The notes under the pieces are model-generated. The model did not search any database. It was not told where the DNA came from and was given only the letters and a program-made list of their open reading frames with translations. From positions 16,899,003 to 16,963,002 of the forward strand of contig VZDJ01007753.1 of the NCBI GenBank assembly GCA_008694505.1: DNA of 64,000 nt. Reading direction: 5' to 3'. Made by a program: the position numbers and the translations under genes. Below are positions 33,297-47,600 of this stretch, piece after piece (within the stretch, counting starts at the first letter, position 1; every line of letters begins with the position of its first letter). Source of the DNA: Cyanoderma ruficeps (lineage: Eukaryota; Chordata; Aves; Passeriformes; Timaliidae).

Positions 33297-36200
33297 TGGA
33301 TCCTTCCAGATGTATCATTGTGGCTCAGTCTTAAATTTTATTCTTAGACTGCTGTGCCTTTGGTCATTCTAATTGCATGTGTAACCTGATATTTATGATG
33401 GATGGTGACATTGCCTTTCAGTCCACTGGAATGCCTGTTCCATTGTTGGCTACATAGAGCCTCTGCTTCATGGAGCCCTTCTAGGACCTGGTTTTCAAAC
33501 TGCTGCTCTTCAGGGCCCTGAATAGAAGCCAGGAACACTGAGCCGTGGTTGCATGTGGTTACCAGTATAGATACCAGCCTGCAGATTTCAAAGCATGTAC
33601 CTAGTGCAGAAGTTTGCCCGTGGGATTAGCGCTGCAGGACCTCCCATTAGTACAAACAAATAAAATTAACTTTCTGCACGGTTAGTGTCTGTCGTTCCTG
33701 TGTACCTATGGAAAATAATGAAATAAAAACATTTTAGATGACACACGCAACACTTAAATGAAAACAATAGGCTATTTCTGGGAAGAAATATTAGATAAAT
33801 GACTAAATTAAAATAACACTGCAGATGGAGTAGTCCTTGCACTGTTTTGTAAGATGATCTTCGAAAGTCCGAAGACAACTCAAACTGCTTATGTGCTCTG
33901 TAGAGCTGAAGCAATAATTGTTTGACATACAAGATGCAATATATCAGTTTGCAGTTCCAAAACAAAACCAAGACCATCTAACAAAACTTTAGCTCTCAAC
34001 TTAATTGGATGGAAATTGAAAGAGGAGGTAGGATGTAGAAGATGGTTTATGGGCTTGGTTGAGCTATTGCTTCCCTGAGCAAAGCACTAACTGGAAGCAG
34101 AAAAGCACTGAAGGTCCCAAGGAAAAAGAACAGGTAAATAACTGGCTGTAGGATCATATAAATTCTGTACTCTAACCTTGTGGGAAATCAGGAAGGATGA
34201 CAGAACTTTATATGAAATGGTTAAGAGCTTCCAGGGCCTTTAAGAGATGACCAGGCCACAGGGTTTGATCTGTGTTAATTACCCAGCAAGATTTAATTGT
34301 GTGTGGTGTGTAATTTTTGGTTTGGTGTGAGGTTTGTTTTTGGGTTTTGTTTTTTTTTCCTTCTCTATTTGGGTAAAACTCAGTATAAGTTGACTAATAG
34401 TGTTTACTTATTTTCTTTATAGAAAATGGCTGCTTTCCTAAGGGTGTGATTACATCAGCTGATAGAGCATCCTCCCTTTGAGTACTCGAACTTACTTTAT
34501 CTTTGTTCAGAATGGTGTTTCAGAACAGCTGAAAACAGAACTTCTGAAACAAATTGTTTTAGAAGTGGGGAAGAAAATGAAAACACAGATTATCAGTGAG
34601 TTGTGTGTAAACTCAAAGTCTAGGGGAACGTCTAAGAAGTAACGTAAAGGGTGAACCTTGTACAGTGATAAATCAATGAAATAAAATTGCTCCCATGTGT
34701 TCTGGATAAAATTAGAAGAGCAGATTAATGCCTTTATACAGTGTTGCTAGTTCTGCATGTATACTGTATCCAATAGAGAAGTACTTCTAACTTCAGTAAA
34801 GTATCCACTAAAATTTTACTTTGGAAGGAATGCAGGTATTTAGTAACCTTTCTTACAGATAGTTGCATAAATTCATGCAGTCATCAGCCCTGTGAAATGA
34901 GGGAGGATAATTTCAGAAGAAATTTTAAGACAGGTTTCTCTTTCAAAAAAAAAAAAATTGTGATGAAAGAAATAAGAGAAAATAGTTGGATGGTCACCTG
35001 TATTTTGTTTTGGAATTGTTTTTGTTTTGGAGTTCTTTTTGACCTACACAGCATAATTTGGTTAGGTTGAATTCTATGGGGCAAACTCACTAAAGAATGA
35101 CTCTTGTAGCGGTGGTTGGAAATACTTGTTATGGGATTGGGTATGCTTGACATGGGAATAGACCATAACAGGAGGAATAAAAAAGCTTATATTGGGCAAG
35201 CAGCTGGACAGTTGTTCTTACTTTTGGTTGTACAAACTGACTGTACAGAAATTTTTCTATGTCTTTTGAGCATTCTGATTATCCTTCATTGTGCCTTTTC
35301 TAGCTCTAACAAACTGTACAAAGTATTGAGAAATTGAGCACATTATAGATTCCTGCATTGTGGCACAATGCCCAGAGTGTGTCATCTTTGACTTGCGGTT
35401 CAATAGTGGGCTGCTCTCAAATAATTCCTGGTTATATCCCAAGATCTTGTTCTTGACTGGCAATAAGTAATTCAGAGGCTGGAGGTGTACATGCAGTGTT
35501 AGGACTTTTTAAAGTATGTCAATTTGTCACCATTTTATCTGCCATTTAATGTCTCATGAGTCAGTTTTTCATTTCCCTCTGCCTCTTCCCCTCATCTTCT
35601 GAAAATCTCCAAAACAAAACAAAATAAAAAAAACCCAAACAAACCAAACCAAAAAAATTGGAAAAGATGACTCCTTCTGATTTCACTTATGTGAGAAGAA
35701 TAGAGTTCAGTTCCAAAGCTTCTCTGCAGGTTAATTGAAAATAGTCACTGAAACCCTCTGCCACCTTATAATGCCCTTTCAGAAGGTGGACTGAGGGAAG
35801 CTTGCTTTAGGAGGGAGTTTGGAGAAAAATCCATTACTTCTAGGTTCCCAATCTTAGTGCTGATGAAATAACTTGGAATACACTCGAAATGTAATGTGAC
35901 TGAAAGGAAATGGTTACAGGCTTTCTGAATTATTATGAAATAGTATGATGGAAAAATCTCACTGGAAAGGGGTTACAAAGCAGCCCCGATTTCTTTCTGC
36001 CTGTCGCTGGTAGTGCCAAGCAGTGCTGCAGGGACTGGAAAAGATGTTATTAAAATTTTTGTATGCAGCACATACACAAAATATGTGACTGTCCCTAAAG
36101 AGGATAAGAGCTTGGTAGAGTTAAAAATAATTTATTCAGGCTTAGCTAATGCTGCAGAATCTGGTGGTCTCTTGTGCTGCTGGCCTGTAGTAAGCTGCAG

Positions 36201-39149
36201 CATGCAAGGTGTGGCATAGAAGAAATGCACAGCTTCCTGATTGCTCCCTGAATGTGTGCCATGAATACATTGTATTAGTGGTGCTACAGTAGATATAATC
36301 TAAGGATATAAACAACTGGAATACAGATACTCTTTTATCTAAACTGTACTAGTCTTAACATGTTAGATTCATCCTGCCCATTAGGAAGATTGAACTCATA
36401 AATGTTCCAACTTAAAGTCACCTCTGTAGTATTTCTTAAAACATTATTAACAAGCTGTGCTGGCTTCTGAAACCAGCTGGTTTTACTTCTGTTTTCTGAG
36501 TTCAGAGATGTGCCTGGTATTTATGTTGTTCTTGCATGACAACTTCAGGATGGCAGCACCACTGGAAGGGTAGCTCAGCATAAACCTCTGACTGCACGAG
36601 TGGCACTTCTACACCTGCGTGCAACAGTGTCCAAGACAGTAAATCCTGTTTGAAGGCTCTTGTGCCGAGTTTTGTGCAGCTTTGTTGATCCCTGAAGGTT
36701 ACAGGAAGTGGGACACTTGGCTCGTGGTGTTTGTTGGGGTAACTTGGCCCCAGCTCGCTCCTGTGGCCAGCCAAACAAGCTGCGGGCAGCCCAGTTTTGC
36801 TGAGTGTCATGGTGTAGGTAGTAAGTAGACAAGTCTGGCCATGGAGGAGGAAGACACACCCTGATAGATCTGATGCAAAGCCTATTTAATTCTCTAGAAT
36901 TATTTTTATGGAATGTGGATTAGGTGCTAAATCCTGGAATACCATTTAAAGATTTCTTATTTAAGAACACCAAATCTCCTGAGAGGCACAAAACACACCA
37001 CTTCAGTTCATTTTGCTGAGCCAAAGCAAACTTACTGACTTAAGGTATCAAAATAATATGCATGTTACCATTCTCAGTAATTTATAAGTATTCTGGGTCA
37101 GACTTGTGACGTGACTACCTAAACGAATCTGAGAGGTGAATCAGGCACTGTCTTATTTTTGGATGTAGTAACTTGACAATGTCCTTTAATACTCCTGGTG
37201 TTAATGGACAAATTACAAATCTTCATTTATTTGACTTTTTCACTGTGTTTTGTTTCAACCTGTTACACCACCTGCTTTCCTGGAGGAGACTTTTCCTGGA
37301 CACATGGGTAGTGACCTAGGTTGGGTGCTGTCACTGGGTTCTTGTCAGGCTGGATGGCAGGTGGATGTCATCCCACCCTGTCACTGACCACTGGCTGGCT
37401 GAGGTGGGGAGGGTTGAGTGGAAAAGAAGGATTTGTTCTGTATTAGTGTGACAGCAGACGTGTCCTGCCCAGCTTCCAAAATGCTAGAGAGTATTGCCAG
37501 GTGAGTTAATGCCAAGGCCAGTGACAAATTGTTTCACCACAGTATCCTTTCCATATAAGCTGTGTCCACTTCACCAGACGTTGGGCTGAGTGGGAGGGCT
37601 TGAGACAGGTGGTTAGAGTCTTTTTCCCCTGCAGACAATAGGTTGGGGTAAATGTTTTATCTTTATTCTTGGAAAAAGTTTGGGTGGGTTTTTTGTAGTC
37701 TGGAGGAAAAAAAGAAAAGCAGCATTAACTGCTGATGTGTTATTTTTTCTAATTTAAGGAAATAATCTTTCCATAATAAGCTTAAAAGTACTTTGACTGA
37801 AAACAGTGCTATAATATATGAACTTAAAATTTCTTAAAATAAGAAATATCTGACCTTGAAATCATAAATTTGGGTTTGTAAAGGGCTTCTACTGGATGAT
37901 ATTATTGGTTTTGGCTTTTTTAGAGTATTATAAGCTGAATGACACACTCATATTTGTGAAAGTCAATTTAAATATGGTAACTGGCTTCATTATGACTTAA
38001 ATAAGTGTCTTATAGGTTTCTTTGACTCCATAGGCACTAACTAAAGTGACGTGTTATTTGGGACATGCACTATAAATTCTGGGTGACCCCAAGTACAGGT
38101 TGTTAATCTTTCTTTAAAGATGATTGTATGCTGAAAAAATACTAAACTTTATAGGGATGTCTTGTACATTTTTCATCCTTCTCTTACCTGATTGTTCCTG
38201 ACTAAAAGTCTTGGCATAAGAACACTACCTTATGTGTAGATGTTGCTCTGGTCCATTTGTTATGTTTTTCACCTGAAGCATTATCATCATTCCTATAAAA
38301 TCAGAGTTGGCTGCTGTATGAATAATTAAGAGCATTACAAACAGAACTATGATTTCAAGTGAACAGAGAAAAAGCAGATAAAACACTTCAAAAATGGCTT
38401 TCAAGGAACATCTCTGTACCAGTAAAGCAAAGTGAAAATAACTAATAATGCTGTGTATATACCACTGATTTTTTAAAAGTTATTCTCAGATGTAGTTTTG
38501 AGATTGTCCCAAGGCTTCCAGCATGATTTCAAAGGTTAAATGATAGCTTGTGTTTGTAGGTACATGCCCAAATGCTGGAGAGGAATTGTGTGTGTATGTA
38601 AAACAAATGGTCCAAATATAAATCTTGAGGTGTAACCTCTTTGTCCTGGTGCTGGGACATGTATTTAGGGTTCTGGGGAAAAGCAGAATGGTACGCAATC
38701 CTCCATCACATAGCTGTGATGGAGTATATGGTACTATATATACACCATATTAAAAAACAGAAGTAATATTATGGTGCCAAAGTCTAGGCCCCCTTCCCCC
38801 CAAAAAAAAAATTTTTAAAAAATCAGGTGCCAGAACAAAGGTTTTCTTAGCAGCCTTAATTCCGCTCCTTTGTCTAGATTACATTATAATTCATCCCAGC
38901 AACTGGAAACTCTATCCTTTCTCACACTGCCCTGCGGCCCTGTACTTCAGCAGAGAAAATACACAGAGCAGAAGTGCGGTGGTCTTCCTCTCCTGCTGCA
39001 AATGTGACTTCTAAATGAGGGACAAATACTGCAGAAATACAGGTGCAGTCCTTGCGAGTGTTTGGTTGCTGCATCCCAGCAGCTTTCTGACGCTAGGTTT
39101 TCATGACTCAGGCAGTTTTGGGTGTTTTCTACAGAAAGTTTGTAAAGCC

Positions 39150-39520
39150 TCGCACCAAATTCGCCGAGATGTCAGAACTTCGAGGCCACGGAGGCCTAGA
39201 GTCACTCGACCTTATGACGGCTGAATTTCGGGCTCCTCGTTCGCTCTCCCTGCTGTAAAGGCAGAAATTGCTCCGCTGGGACTTGTGTGAACGCGCCGCC
39301 GGCAGCGCCACGCGGGGGCGCCCCGGGGCCGGGCCCGCCGGGCCCAGGTGCGCGGGGCGGGGAGCGCTGCGCGGGAGGAGCAGCACCAGGGGGAGGAGGA
39401 GGAAGGGCAAAGAGGCAGGAATATGCCCTGCTGCAGGGTTTCCGTGACCTCAAACGCCTCACGCCCAGAGGTATTCGCCGTACGTAATACACATCGAGTC
39501 TTAATTCGGACACACCCGCA
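39150..39520. promoter_or_regulatory. Isolated intergenic CpG island
   Basis: About 370 bases rich in GC and CpG, peaking at 39290-39400, in AT-rich intergenic DNA. It lies about 13 kb from the DCAF4 promoter and 10 kb upstream of the DPF3 start. It contains GCGGGGGCG at 39312-39320 (EGR1/WT1 consensus) inside CCACGCGGGGGCGC at 39308-39321, which fits the CTCF core at 12 of 14 positions. It has an AP-1 site TGACTCA nearby at 39104-39110 and a possible donor CAG|GTGCGC near 39347. It may be a promoter of an unannotated RNA, an alternative DPF3 start, or an insulator. Confidence 0.6.
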
Positions 39521-41869
39521 GTATCGTATTGTGTGTCTGGGAGTTAACAGATAAATTAAGCAATGGCTGTGTGGCAGGACAGAATTGCATGCACACTGCT
39601 CTTAGCAGGTTTCCTTTAAACTATCTCTTTGTTTTTATTAAGCCCATTCTTTCATAATGAAATACTGTATCTAGGCCAAATTCTGCACTTGTGGGTTTAA
39701 AGAAATTCTTTTCAAGTCACAACTCTTGACACTGACGTTAGATAGTACCATTTTGTCCTCTGGGTTGACTTTGAGAACAGTACAAGAAAATTTGCACAGG
39801 CGATCTGAACAGCAACATACATGTTTTAAATGCTCTGTATAAGCATAGGCGATGTTCTGCTTCAGTTTACACCACTATAAATGCAGAATAAATCTTACTG
39901 GCAGAATAAACTGGATTTGATCGTGACAGTGTTGGACAACCCTTTCTCCTGTTGAGGGCGACTTTGGCAGAACCAAGCCTTTAGGTTAGAATTGCATATC
40001 AAAAATGGGAACAGAACCTGACTGGCAGGGATTTTTCTGTTTTTTTTTAACATCTGTAGCCCAAACATTCAGCCTTAAGGAGACTAAGGCTAGGGCCCTG
40101 AATCCTGAATAACTCTGAGAGTTACCTAATATGAAACACTAGACACAGGGACCTATATGGAATTTAGGCTGTGTGAGTTGAGGCTTACACAGCTATATTG
40201 CAGCACTCTAAAATACTCCAGTCTGCTTTTCCAAGGTGTCCTATTGTTATGGGCTCTTAGACTTAGTGACTTGGCATTAGTCATACAATTCTCTGAATCT
40301 AGATAATCTCTTTGTAATATCCAAGTCTGAGTAGCCATTGCTTCTTAAATTATTTTCCAGTCCTGTCTGATACTTGTGTGACTTCTCTTCCCAGGCTTGT
40401 TTCCACAAGGTATTTAATAGTATTACTCACCTCTAGCAAATTAATGGCATCAATGATTATGTGTGCACAAATGCATTGGTATTTTGCTGAACTAGAGTCT
40501 ACTTTTCTTGATTTGATTTTTGAAAATGGTATGGGGCTTCTATAACCCTTTAAGCAAATGTTTTGGGATATTTTTGTAAGATTTTGACTGGAAACAGAGC
40601 TTTGCTTGTGGGTTAGAGTATGTATTGGGGTGGGGAGAGAAAATTAAATATATAGCAACTTCGAAATGAATGCCTATGGTTCTAGCATTCTGGGTGCTAT
40701 GTTAACAAGCAGGCTAAACTTGGATGTCCCCAGCACTCCAGTTTGGAATAGCTCCCAGCTTTGGAATATAACATGCTTGCATTTGTATCTGGAATACAAC
40801 TGGAATACTCATGTTCAATAATCAGAAGGAGGGAGTGTGAGTGAGGGAAACAGCTGCATATCTCTGGCACTAGACTTTGCATACTGACCCTTGTTGTGTA
40901 ACCTCCATGCTCCACAAGTTTGAATTCATTTCAGGAGGTTGGCATGCATTTAGCTGGGAAAAGTGTTAGCTACTGAATTATTCCAATTATATAAATAGAG
41001 TAAGGGAAACCATTGCTTGTTTGATTATGAGAGCGATCTTAAGCAATAAGCACTTCTCTCCCATAACAAATGCAAGTACAACTCGAGCTGTTTATGCTAT
41101 CCTTCCCCTTCTCCCAAAGTGGATTTGGCCAATGCCTCTGTCTAGAAGAGTGATGAGAGTGGATGGTCATGATTGCTAGGAGAAATTGTTACTGTGTGGG
41201 GAGATAAAAGGTTTTAATAAAAAGAACTTGGAGAAGAACTAGCCAATGGCTTGGAAAGAATAAGAAGCTGTTGCAGCGCCAAAGGGGAGTGGAAAGGATT
41301 GCAGGTCAGTTTTGCTTGCTATACCATTTCTGAAGTGTCATAACCTGGGTAATCAATCATAAGGCTTTATTTTGTGGCCGTTGGTTGCACAGGGTTCCTG
41401 AAGGCTGGATTCACACTGCTTGCATTTTACAGTGAGATGCTGATTTTTGCAGGAGCCAAGAAGGGAGAATCCTCCCTAAGATAATAATCTGGCATGCTAT
41501 TCTATTTTCTGCAAGCTGGAGCATTGCAGCAGCAACTAGGGTATTCTTTGTAGATGTTTTTATTCTATCAGACTTGTTCTAGTGCTTTAAAATATTATTT
41601 CATAAGGACTTTAGTCATAGACACCAGATGAGAGGAAACATTCTTCTACGTGTGAGATCAGCAAACCCTTTGGGTTTTGCAAGTGAGCACAGAATTCAAC
41701 ATATATATCATCTAAAACGCTGTTCTTAGTAGGTGGCTGATCTTTCACGCAGCTTTACAAAGTTTTGCCCAGTTTAAAAACTGTAGTGCTTGATTGTTCC
41801 TGGGCATGACAGGTGCCAAAATATTCTAAGTGCTGTAAGGTTTCCTTTCGCAGGTTGTTGGTTTTTTTC

Positions 41870-41885
41870 TTTTTTTTTTTTTTTT
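41870..41885. repeat. T homopolymer (16 bases)
   Basis: A run of 16 T residues, preceded by a further interrupted T run. Simple sequence. Confidence 0.8.
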
Positions 41886-42470
41886 GAAGCTGAAGATGCT
41901 TGTGCCTTCTTTTCTCAAACGTACAGGCTGGCATGGTCCTAGCTGGCTGTTGACCTTTAGAACAAACAATAAAGGCCCATCACAAGCAGGTACTGGAAGC
42001 AATAGCAAAGCAGGGAACTTGTGTTTTCTGCATGTGGCGCAACTGACCTGATGGAGTCTTGTGTGATGATGTTGTATTTAGATTTGTTTCGCTCTCAGCT
42101 CTCGGGTAGGAATCCTTTCTGTCCTGTCAGCTTGGAATGTGAAGATGGGCTAAATATGTATCTCTGAGTGCTACTTGTAGCACTGTGAGGGAAAGAGTGT
42201 GTGATTCGTGGGCATACTGGTTAGGAAGTTGGAGCCTCTATAGCCTATCTAGGCTCACTGGAAACTGGCCCATATCAGTAATACACATGAAAGATGAGAA
42301 TCTCTCCCTATGTCTATATATATGCCTGGTAAATCCTGCACTAGAAGTCTTTCTTGGAATGGCACAAGGATTCCACAGGATAGTCTTAGAAACAGCCTAA
42401 TAAGAATCATCAGTGGGAGCAAAATCTGGGCCTTGCATCAAGCAGTATGCCATCAGCCTTTTATGTCACT

Positions 42471-42516
42471 TGGGATTTCATAATAAACTTTGACAAGTTC
42501 TTCTGAGGTGCTTTCT
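42471..42516 (+). repeat. 46-bp dispersed repeat, copy A
   Basis: It starts TGGGATTTCATAATAAACTT and ends with GGTGCTTTCT. It matches copy B at 44582-44627 at about 42 of 46 positions in the same orientation. Flanks do not match. No known family recognised. Confidence 0.7.
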
Positions 42517-44581
42517 GCTGAGGCAGCACAGAGTCCCAGTGTCAGCAAAGGCCTGTCAACTCTAGAAAAAGCCTGAGCCAGTAGAAGACTTGACACAAGG
42601 GCTTAGATGTGTGAGGAGAGTGGCTAGAACAAGAGTTGTGTGGCAGAGCTTCCTGTTGGAGACGTGGCTACTGCATATGAAGGAGGTGTCCTGACAGCAA
42701 AGCTGATCTGCCTTTGCTTCAAAAAACAAGAGGCAAACAAAAAAGTCCAACAAATAACACACTGCCCGTGGCAATGCTGGTTTTATGTAAAGGACATTAC
42801 CAATGTGGTAAACTCTGTTAAAAAGTATCAGAAAAATTATTCTGAATTCTGGCCTGAAATCTGTTTGGCTTGGGGAAGTTTATATCAGATTATTTCCACA
42901 GGCTCCAGTTGGGGAGGCTTGGGAGCAAGTAAATGAGGGCTGGCTTCATGGTGACATTGACTGCAATAACTGATGGGTTCCCAGGATCATCCCAGTACTG
43001 CATTTCACTGAAATTTGCAGTCATCAACTTTGAAAGTTGACCTAAACTGGTATTTTAGGCAGGTCAATCTACAACCTTCTGTTGTTTCTCTCCTCTCTCC
43101 TCTGCCGAGATGAAGTTCAATGAGAAATGGAAGAGCAGTTTTGTGATGCTTTTGAAGCTGTTTCTCTTTAGCAGGATTTAAGACATACCTAAAATAGACT
43201 TATTTCCCCCTTACTACCATTTGCCTCTGGTGTTTGATCAATCAATGCAATAAAATGAGCTAGTGCCTTCTAATTCTAAACTGCTGTTTATGTGGATGTT
43301 TTTCCAGTGCAACCACCCCATCAGATTTTATTTTTCTTAGTTTAAATTTTTACAAAGCGGAAAATATTTTAAGTTACAGATTGTTTTGAAAATAATGGAA
43401 CAAAATACAAGGAGAAAAAGAATGCAATACTATAATTCTTTTGTATTTATATGGAAGAGGGGTGAAACCATTGAAGATGTTAGTAAAATTATTTTAAAAC
43501 CCCCTTGAAATTAAAAGTATTTCACTAATAATATTGAACTAAGAAAACTCAAAACAGTAGCAGGTGAGATTTTCATGCTGAATCTCATTTTCCATGTAGT
43601 TAAAAAGACTGTTTTTATTGCTACCTGTATAACTCCTGCATGTACTACAAAAGCAGCCTACTTATAATAGTGTTTGTTCCAAAGACCAAAATCCTCTCTG
43701 TAAACAAGAAAGCTTGACTAGTAAAAGAAAACAATTGCAGTCATCACATTTAAGCTGTGTCCAGACCGCTCATTTCTGCCTACTCTATTAAAAAAAAATT
43801 GCCATAGTGGAGTAAACAGATACAGCAAAATACTCATTCCTTTCTCTGAGTTGGTGTCATCAGTAAGGAAGGAAAGGTGAAGCAATTCAAATCAACAGCA
43901 GATTCAAAGTTAGCACTTTCTTTGGATGAGTCTGGCAGTTTGTTTTTCTCAGGTAGAATGCTACTCATTATGCTCATCCAAATGTTAAACCTGTCTTAGA
44001 ATCATAATTATATAGTGTGCTCTGGACTTATTAGAGATAAGATTGATTAGCAAGATATTACATTCCATTTTCTCATCATGGGCAAGAGGAAGTCATGTTT
44101 TGCCACCTTTGAGACCACATTTGAAGTTTTTGTTTAAAGGTGGTTAAGACCATAAGTAGACAGTATCCCTGGATTCCATTCAGAGTAGCAAGGAGAAACT
44201 TTTCGGGGGGGGTCAGATCATCTATTGATTGTTCCCTAAACTATACCACCTGCTCCCTCCACGGTTTAAGTCACCTTAGAAACTCACTTTCATCCTTGCA
44301 GTAGGAGTAGAGGATGGAGACAGCATTATTTCAGATGAATTAAGGTACCACCTCTGTATCCCATTGACAGATGTAATGTAAAAACTTTTTTTCCCTACCT
44401 TTAATGCAGGAAAGAGAGAAATGGACTCCCAAATGGTTCACCTTTTCTTTATTCTTTAATTTGTAATTTTTAAATTTTTTTCTTTATTATTGCTTCCTTT
44501 TATTTTTCCTTTTTTTCTTTTTTCCCCCAGCTACTCAAGAAATAAGACAGAGAGACCTGTGTCTCTGAATTTCAACTCTGT

Positions 44582-44627
44582 TGGAATTTCATAATAAACT
44601 TTGACAAGTTGTTCTTAAGTGCTTTCT
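44582..44627 (+). repeat. 46-bp dispersed repeat, copy B
   Basis: It starts TGGAATTTCATAATAAACTT and ends with AGTGCTTTCT. It is the partner of 42471-42516 with four substitutions and no gaps, located 2.1 kb away. Confidence 0.7.
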
Positions 44628-47600
44628 ATCATGTGCTTCTTTATGGGAATTCAGTTTTGTCCCATCTAAAGTTTACCTATGACATCCCTCAAGGAGAGGG
44701 CAACCATAGTTATTGAATGTGTGTTCTTCAGAGGATGTGTCTGTTTTATTAGATTCCTTTTCCTACTATTACTGTGGTTTTGCAGTGGCTACCGGAAACA
44801 CTTGTACTCTCCTTGTTCATAACATTATTTTCTATTGTTGGGGAAATTAAAAAACAATGCATGACAGAATCTTTTGGCAGCCACACTAAATAGATTTTCA
44901 GCTGTTCGTTAAACTGGGGGCAGACTTGAGCCAGACTCCAGGAACTTACACAACTTCTGTCTCCCCAGATTTTTAAAAGCTTCAGATTGAGGTCTCCGTG
45001 TACTTTTTACTAGTAGAGACTTGTCTTTAGTGTTAAAATGTATTTATTTTATCACAACATCCCATTAAAAAAATAAAGGGCTTGAGTCCAGATATCAGCA
45101 TACAAGTAATTCAGGTGTACTTGATAGAAAACTGAATAGTGCATACAATAAAGAAACTAGGTAACAGAATCAGGCCTGAAATCAAGATAGACTAAAGACA
45201 TCCGAGAATTGTTGCTATAGTCATAGAGGGAAAAATTTGCTTTAAAAAAAGCTAAAAATGTGAGGTCCCTTTCATGAATACTATTCCCAAAATTGTGAAG
45301 AATGAATTGTTGGCGCCAATTTTTTACACTGTGTAGCTCCATAGTTATCTTTGTTATGCTGACTACGAATTTTTTTTGGTGATGTGTCTGTAGAAGGCTG
45401 GTGTTGAGTCTGTAACACTGACACTCTCATATCTTTTCCTCCTCTTTCAGCTAAGGAACTATTGGTAAAGATCAAAGAAAGGGAGGAGGAGGGCTGACAA
45501 GAAACGGTGTATGAGAGATGCCTGCACAGCTTTAATAAATAAAAAGGGGTTAAGGCTTCAAATCTCTTGCAGGATATCTGTGCATGTGGGGCCCTGTTTT
45601 GCTGTAACAAGCTACATTACAGCACACTGTCTTACTTAGACCTGTATGAATCTGATACTTTGAATATTAATATATATGAATAAAAGAAAATTGTAAATCA
45701 TTGGAAATATCTGAGAATATTAAGCAGTTGTTAATCTACCAGAAGCCACTTCTTTTTCAGCTCTGTTTTTTATGTTTCCCTCCACAGCAAAATTAGATTT
45801 GTGGCTTTTAGTGTCGGTGTCTAGTTTGTTTCACTTTCCAATTCACAAGAGTTGGGGAATGTATAATAAGAACCTAACTTTCCCTCCCTCCAGAAAACAG
45901 CAACTCTACGTTGAAACTTAACAAGATAAAAAGGAAAGCGGAAGATAATAAATACAAGGTAAAAATTCTTTTACAGTTTGAAATATTGTCAACTAAAATA
46001 AGGCTTTTCAGGAGATACAGAATATTGCTGAGACCTCACAAAAAGTATCAATGCACTTGTGTTATGTAAATAGTAAAAATGTTGGAAACAGAGGTGGATC
46101 AGGAGAGCAGCATTATGATCCATGAGACATGACACTTCCCAGTACACTGAGAAGATATGACACTGTGTTTCTTCTACTTGGGTAGAGACAAGCTGCAGTT
46201 CTGTATGAGGGGCTGGAGTTGAGGTGGTGGACTCTCTTCTAAAACCCTGCTCACTCTGATCCTGTAGTTGCCTCATGCTTAGGCCTTGTGTTAATGCTGT
46301 AGATGTCATCCCAACAGATTTATGTCAAAACTTAACCTCCCTTTTTAAAATTTATGTGTTGGCTGTCTAAACATTTGGCAAGCTCTTGTTAAGAATATGC
46401 CCACCTAGGGTTTTTTAATGCCATATACTTTTAAATTATTTACATTTTCTTGCAGCCTCCTTGCTATGTTTCAAGTGAGTGGGAATAAAACTAGCAGTAG
46501 CTAAGTACAAATGTAAAAGTCTTGAAGTTGTGATTTAGTGTATATGTAACTGAATGTGTTTCGGGTTTGTTGGTCCTTCAGGATGTAAAACAATAGTAAC
46601 ATTACTGATTAATGACTTATGGTACACTAAAATCAGAAGAAAGATTAATCTAAAATTTAGGTCATAAATAAGCTACCAATGATGGACTGGTGTATATGTG
46701 AAAATGGAAGTAACTATGGTTATTAGATTCTTATGGTGTGGCGTGAAATTTTTATTAATGTAGTTTTGTGATGTTCCCCCTGCTTGCAAATAGTGGAGAT
46801 GTAAACAAGTTGTGTAGCTCATGACAAGCAAAATGCCAGTCAATGCTCTGTGCCTTTTCTTTCAGCTAAAATGGTAATCTAATTGTTGTGGGATTCTACA
46901 TGAAAAACACTGCGGGGAAAATTATATGGACGTGTGAGCAAAGCCTGATGTCTTTGTTACCGTGGGTGAGGCTTCCCACTGCTCTGATATGGCAGCTCTG
47001 TCCTTGGGCATCCTGGAGACTCCTCTGAGCAAGGCAGTACTGTTGACTGGTTCTCCTAGCCAGGAACGTGGGATCTGCCTGGGAAAAGGGCTGTCAACAA
47101 TCCAAGGTCATCTGTGCCTGTTCTCACTGTTTGTTGCTTTTCCTGGTAGCTGATAAAGGCCCAACATCTGAATAACAGGAGCAGCCAGGGAAGCATGTGT
47201 GGCTTCATCCCGTTTTTCTAATACACTCCCTGCCAAGCTGCACCAAGAGCTCTTTGCCTGCAGAGCAGGAATGGGCCTATATATCCAGCAAAACAGGACC
47301 AGAGGGACTCATTAAACTCCTAAAAATGACCTCAAACTGGGTTTCTTAATTATCTGAAAATGTCACCAGTTTGCATTAGAAAATCTCTGGGCTTTCTAGA
47401 GCTTGGCTGGGTTTTGGTGCCTTCTCTCAGTAACACAAATCTGTCTCCTGTTCAGCTGTGTGATACAGTCCTGGGCTATTTTTTTCTTACATGTGAAGCA
47501 AAATCATTATTATCCCACAAGCGAATATTGCCCATCCTACAGTAAGTACTCAAGTGTTTGCCATTCAGCAAATATCACAGCAACAAGAAAAGTCGAACCA

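Noticed and set aside
39202..39513. 103-codon - strand frame in the 39.3-kb CpG island
   Set aside because: Proline/glycine/alanine-rich composition typical of GC-rich DNA, and a + strand frame overlaps it. It is retained as a CpG island only.
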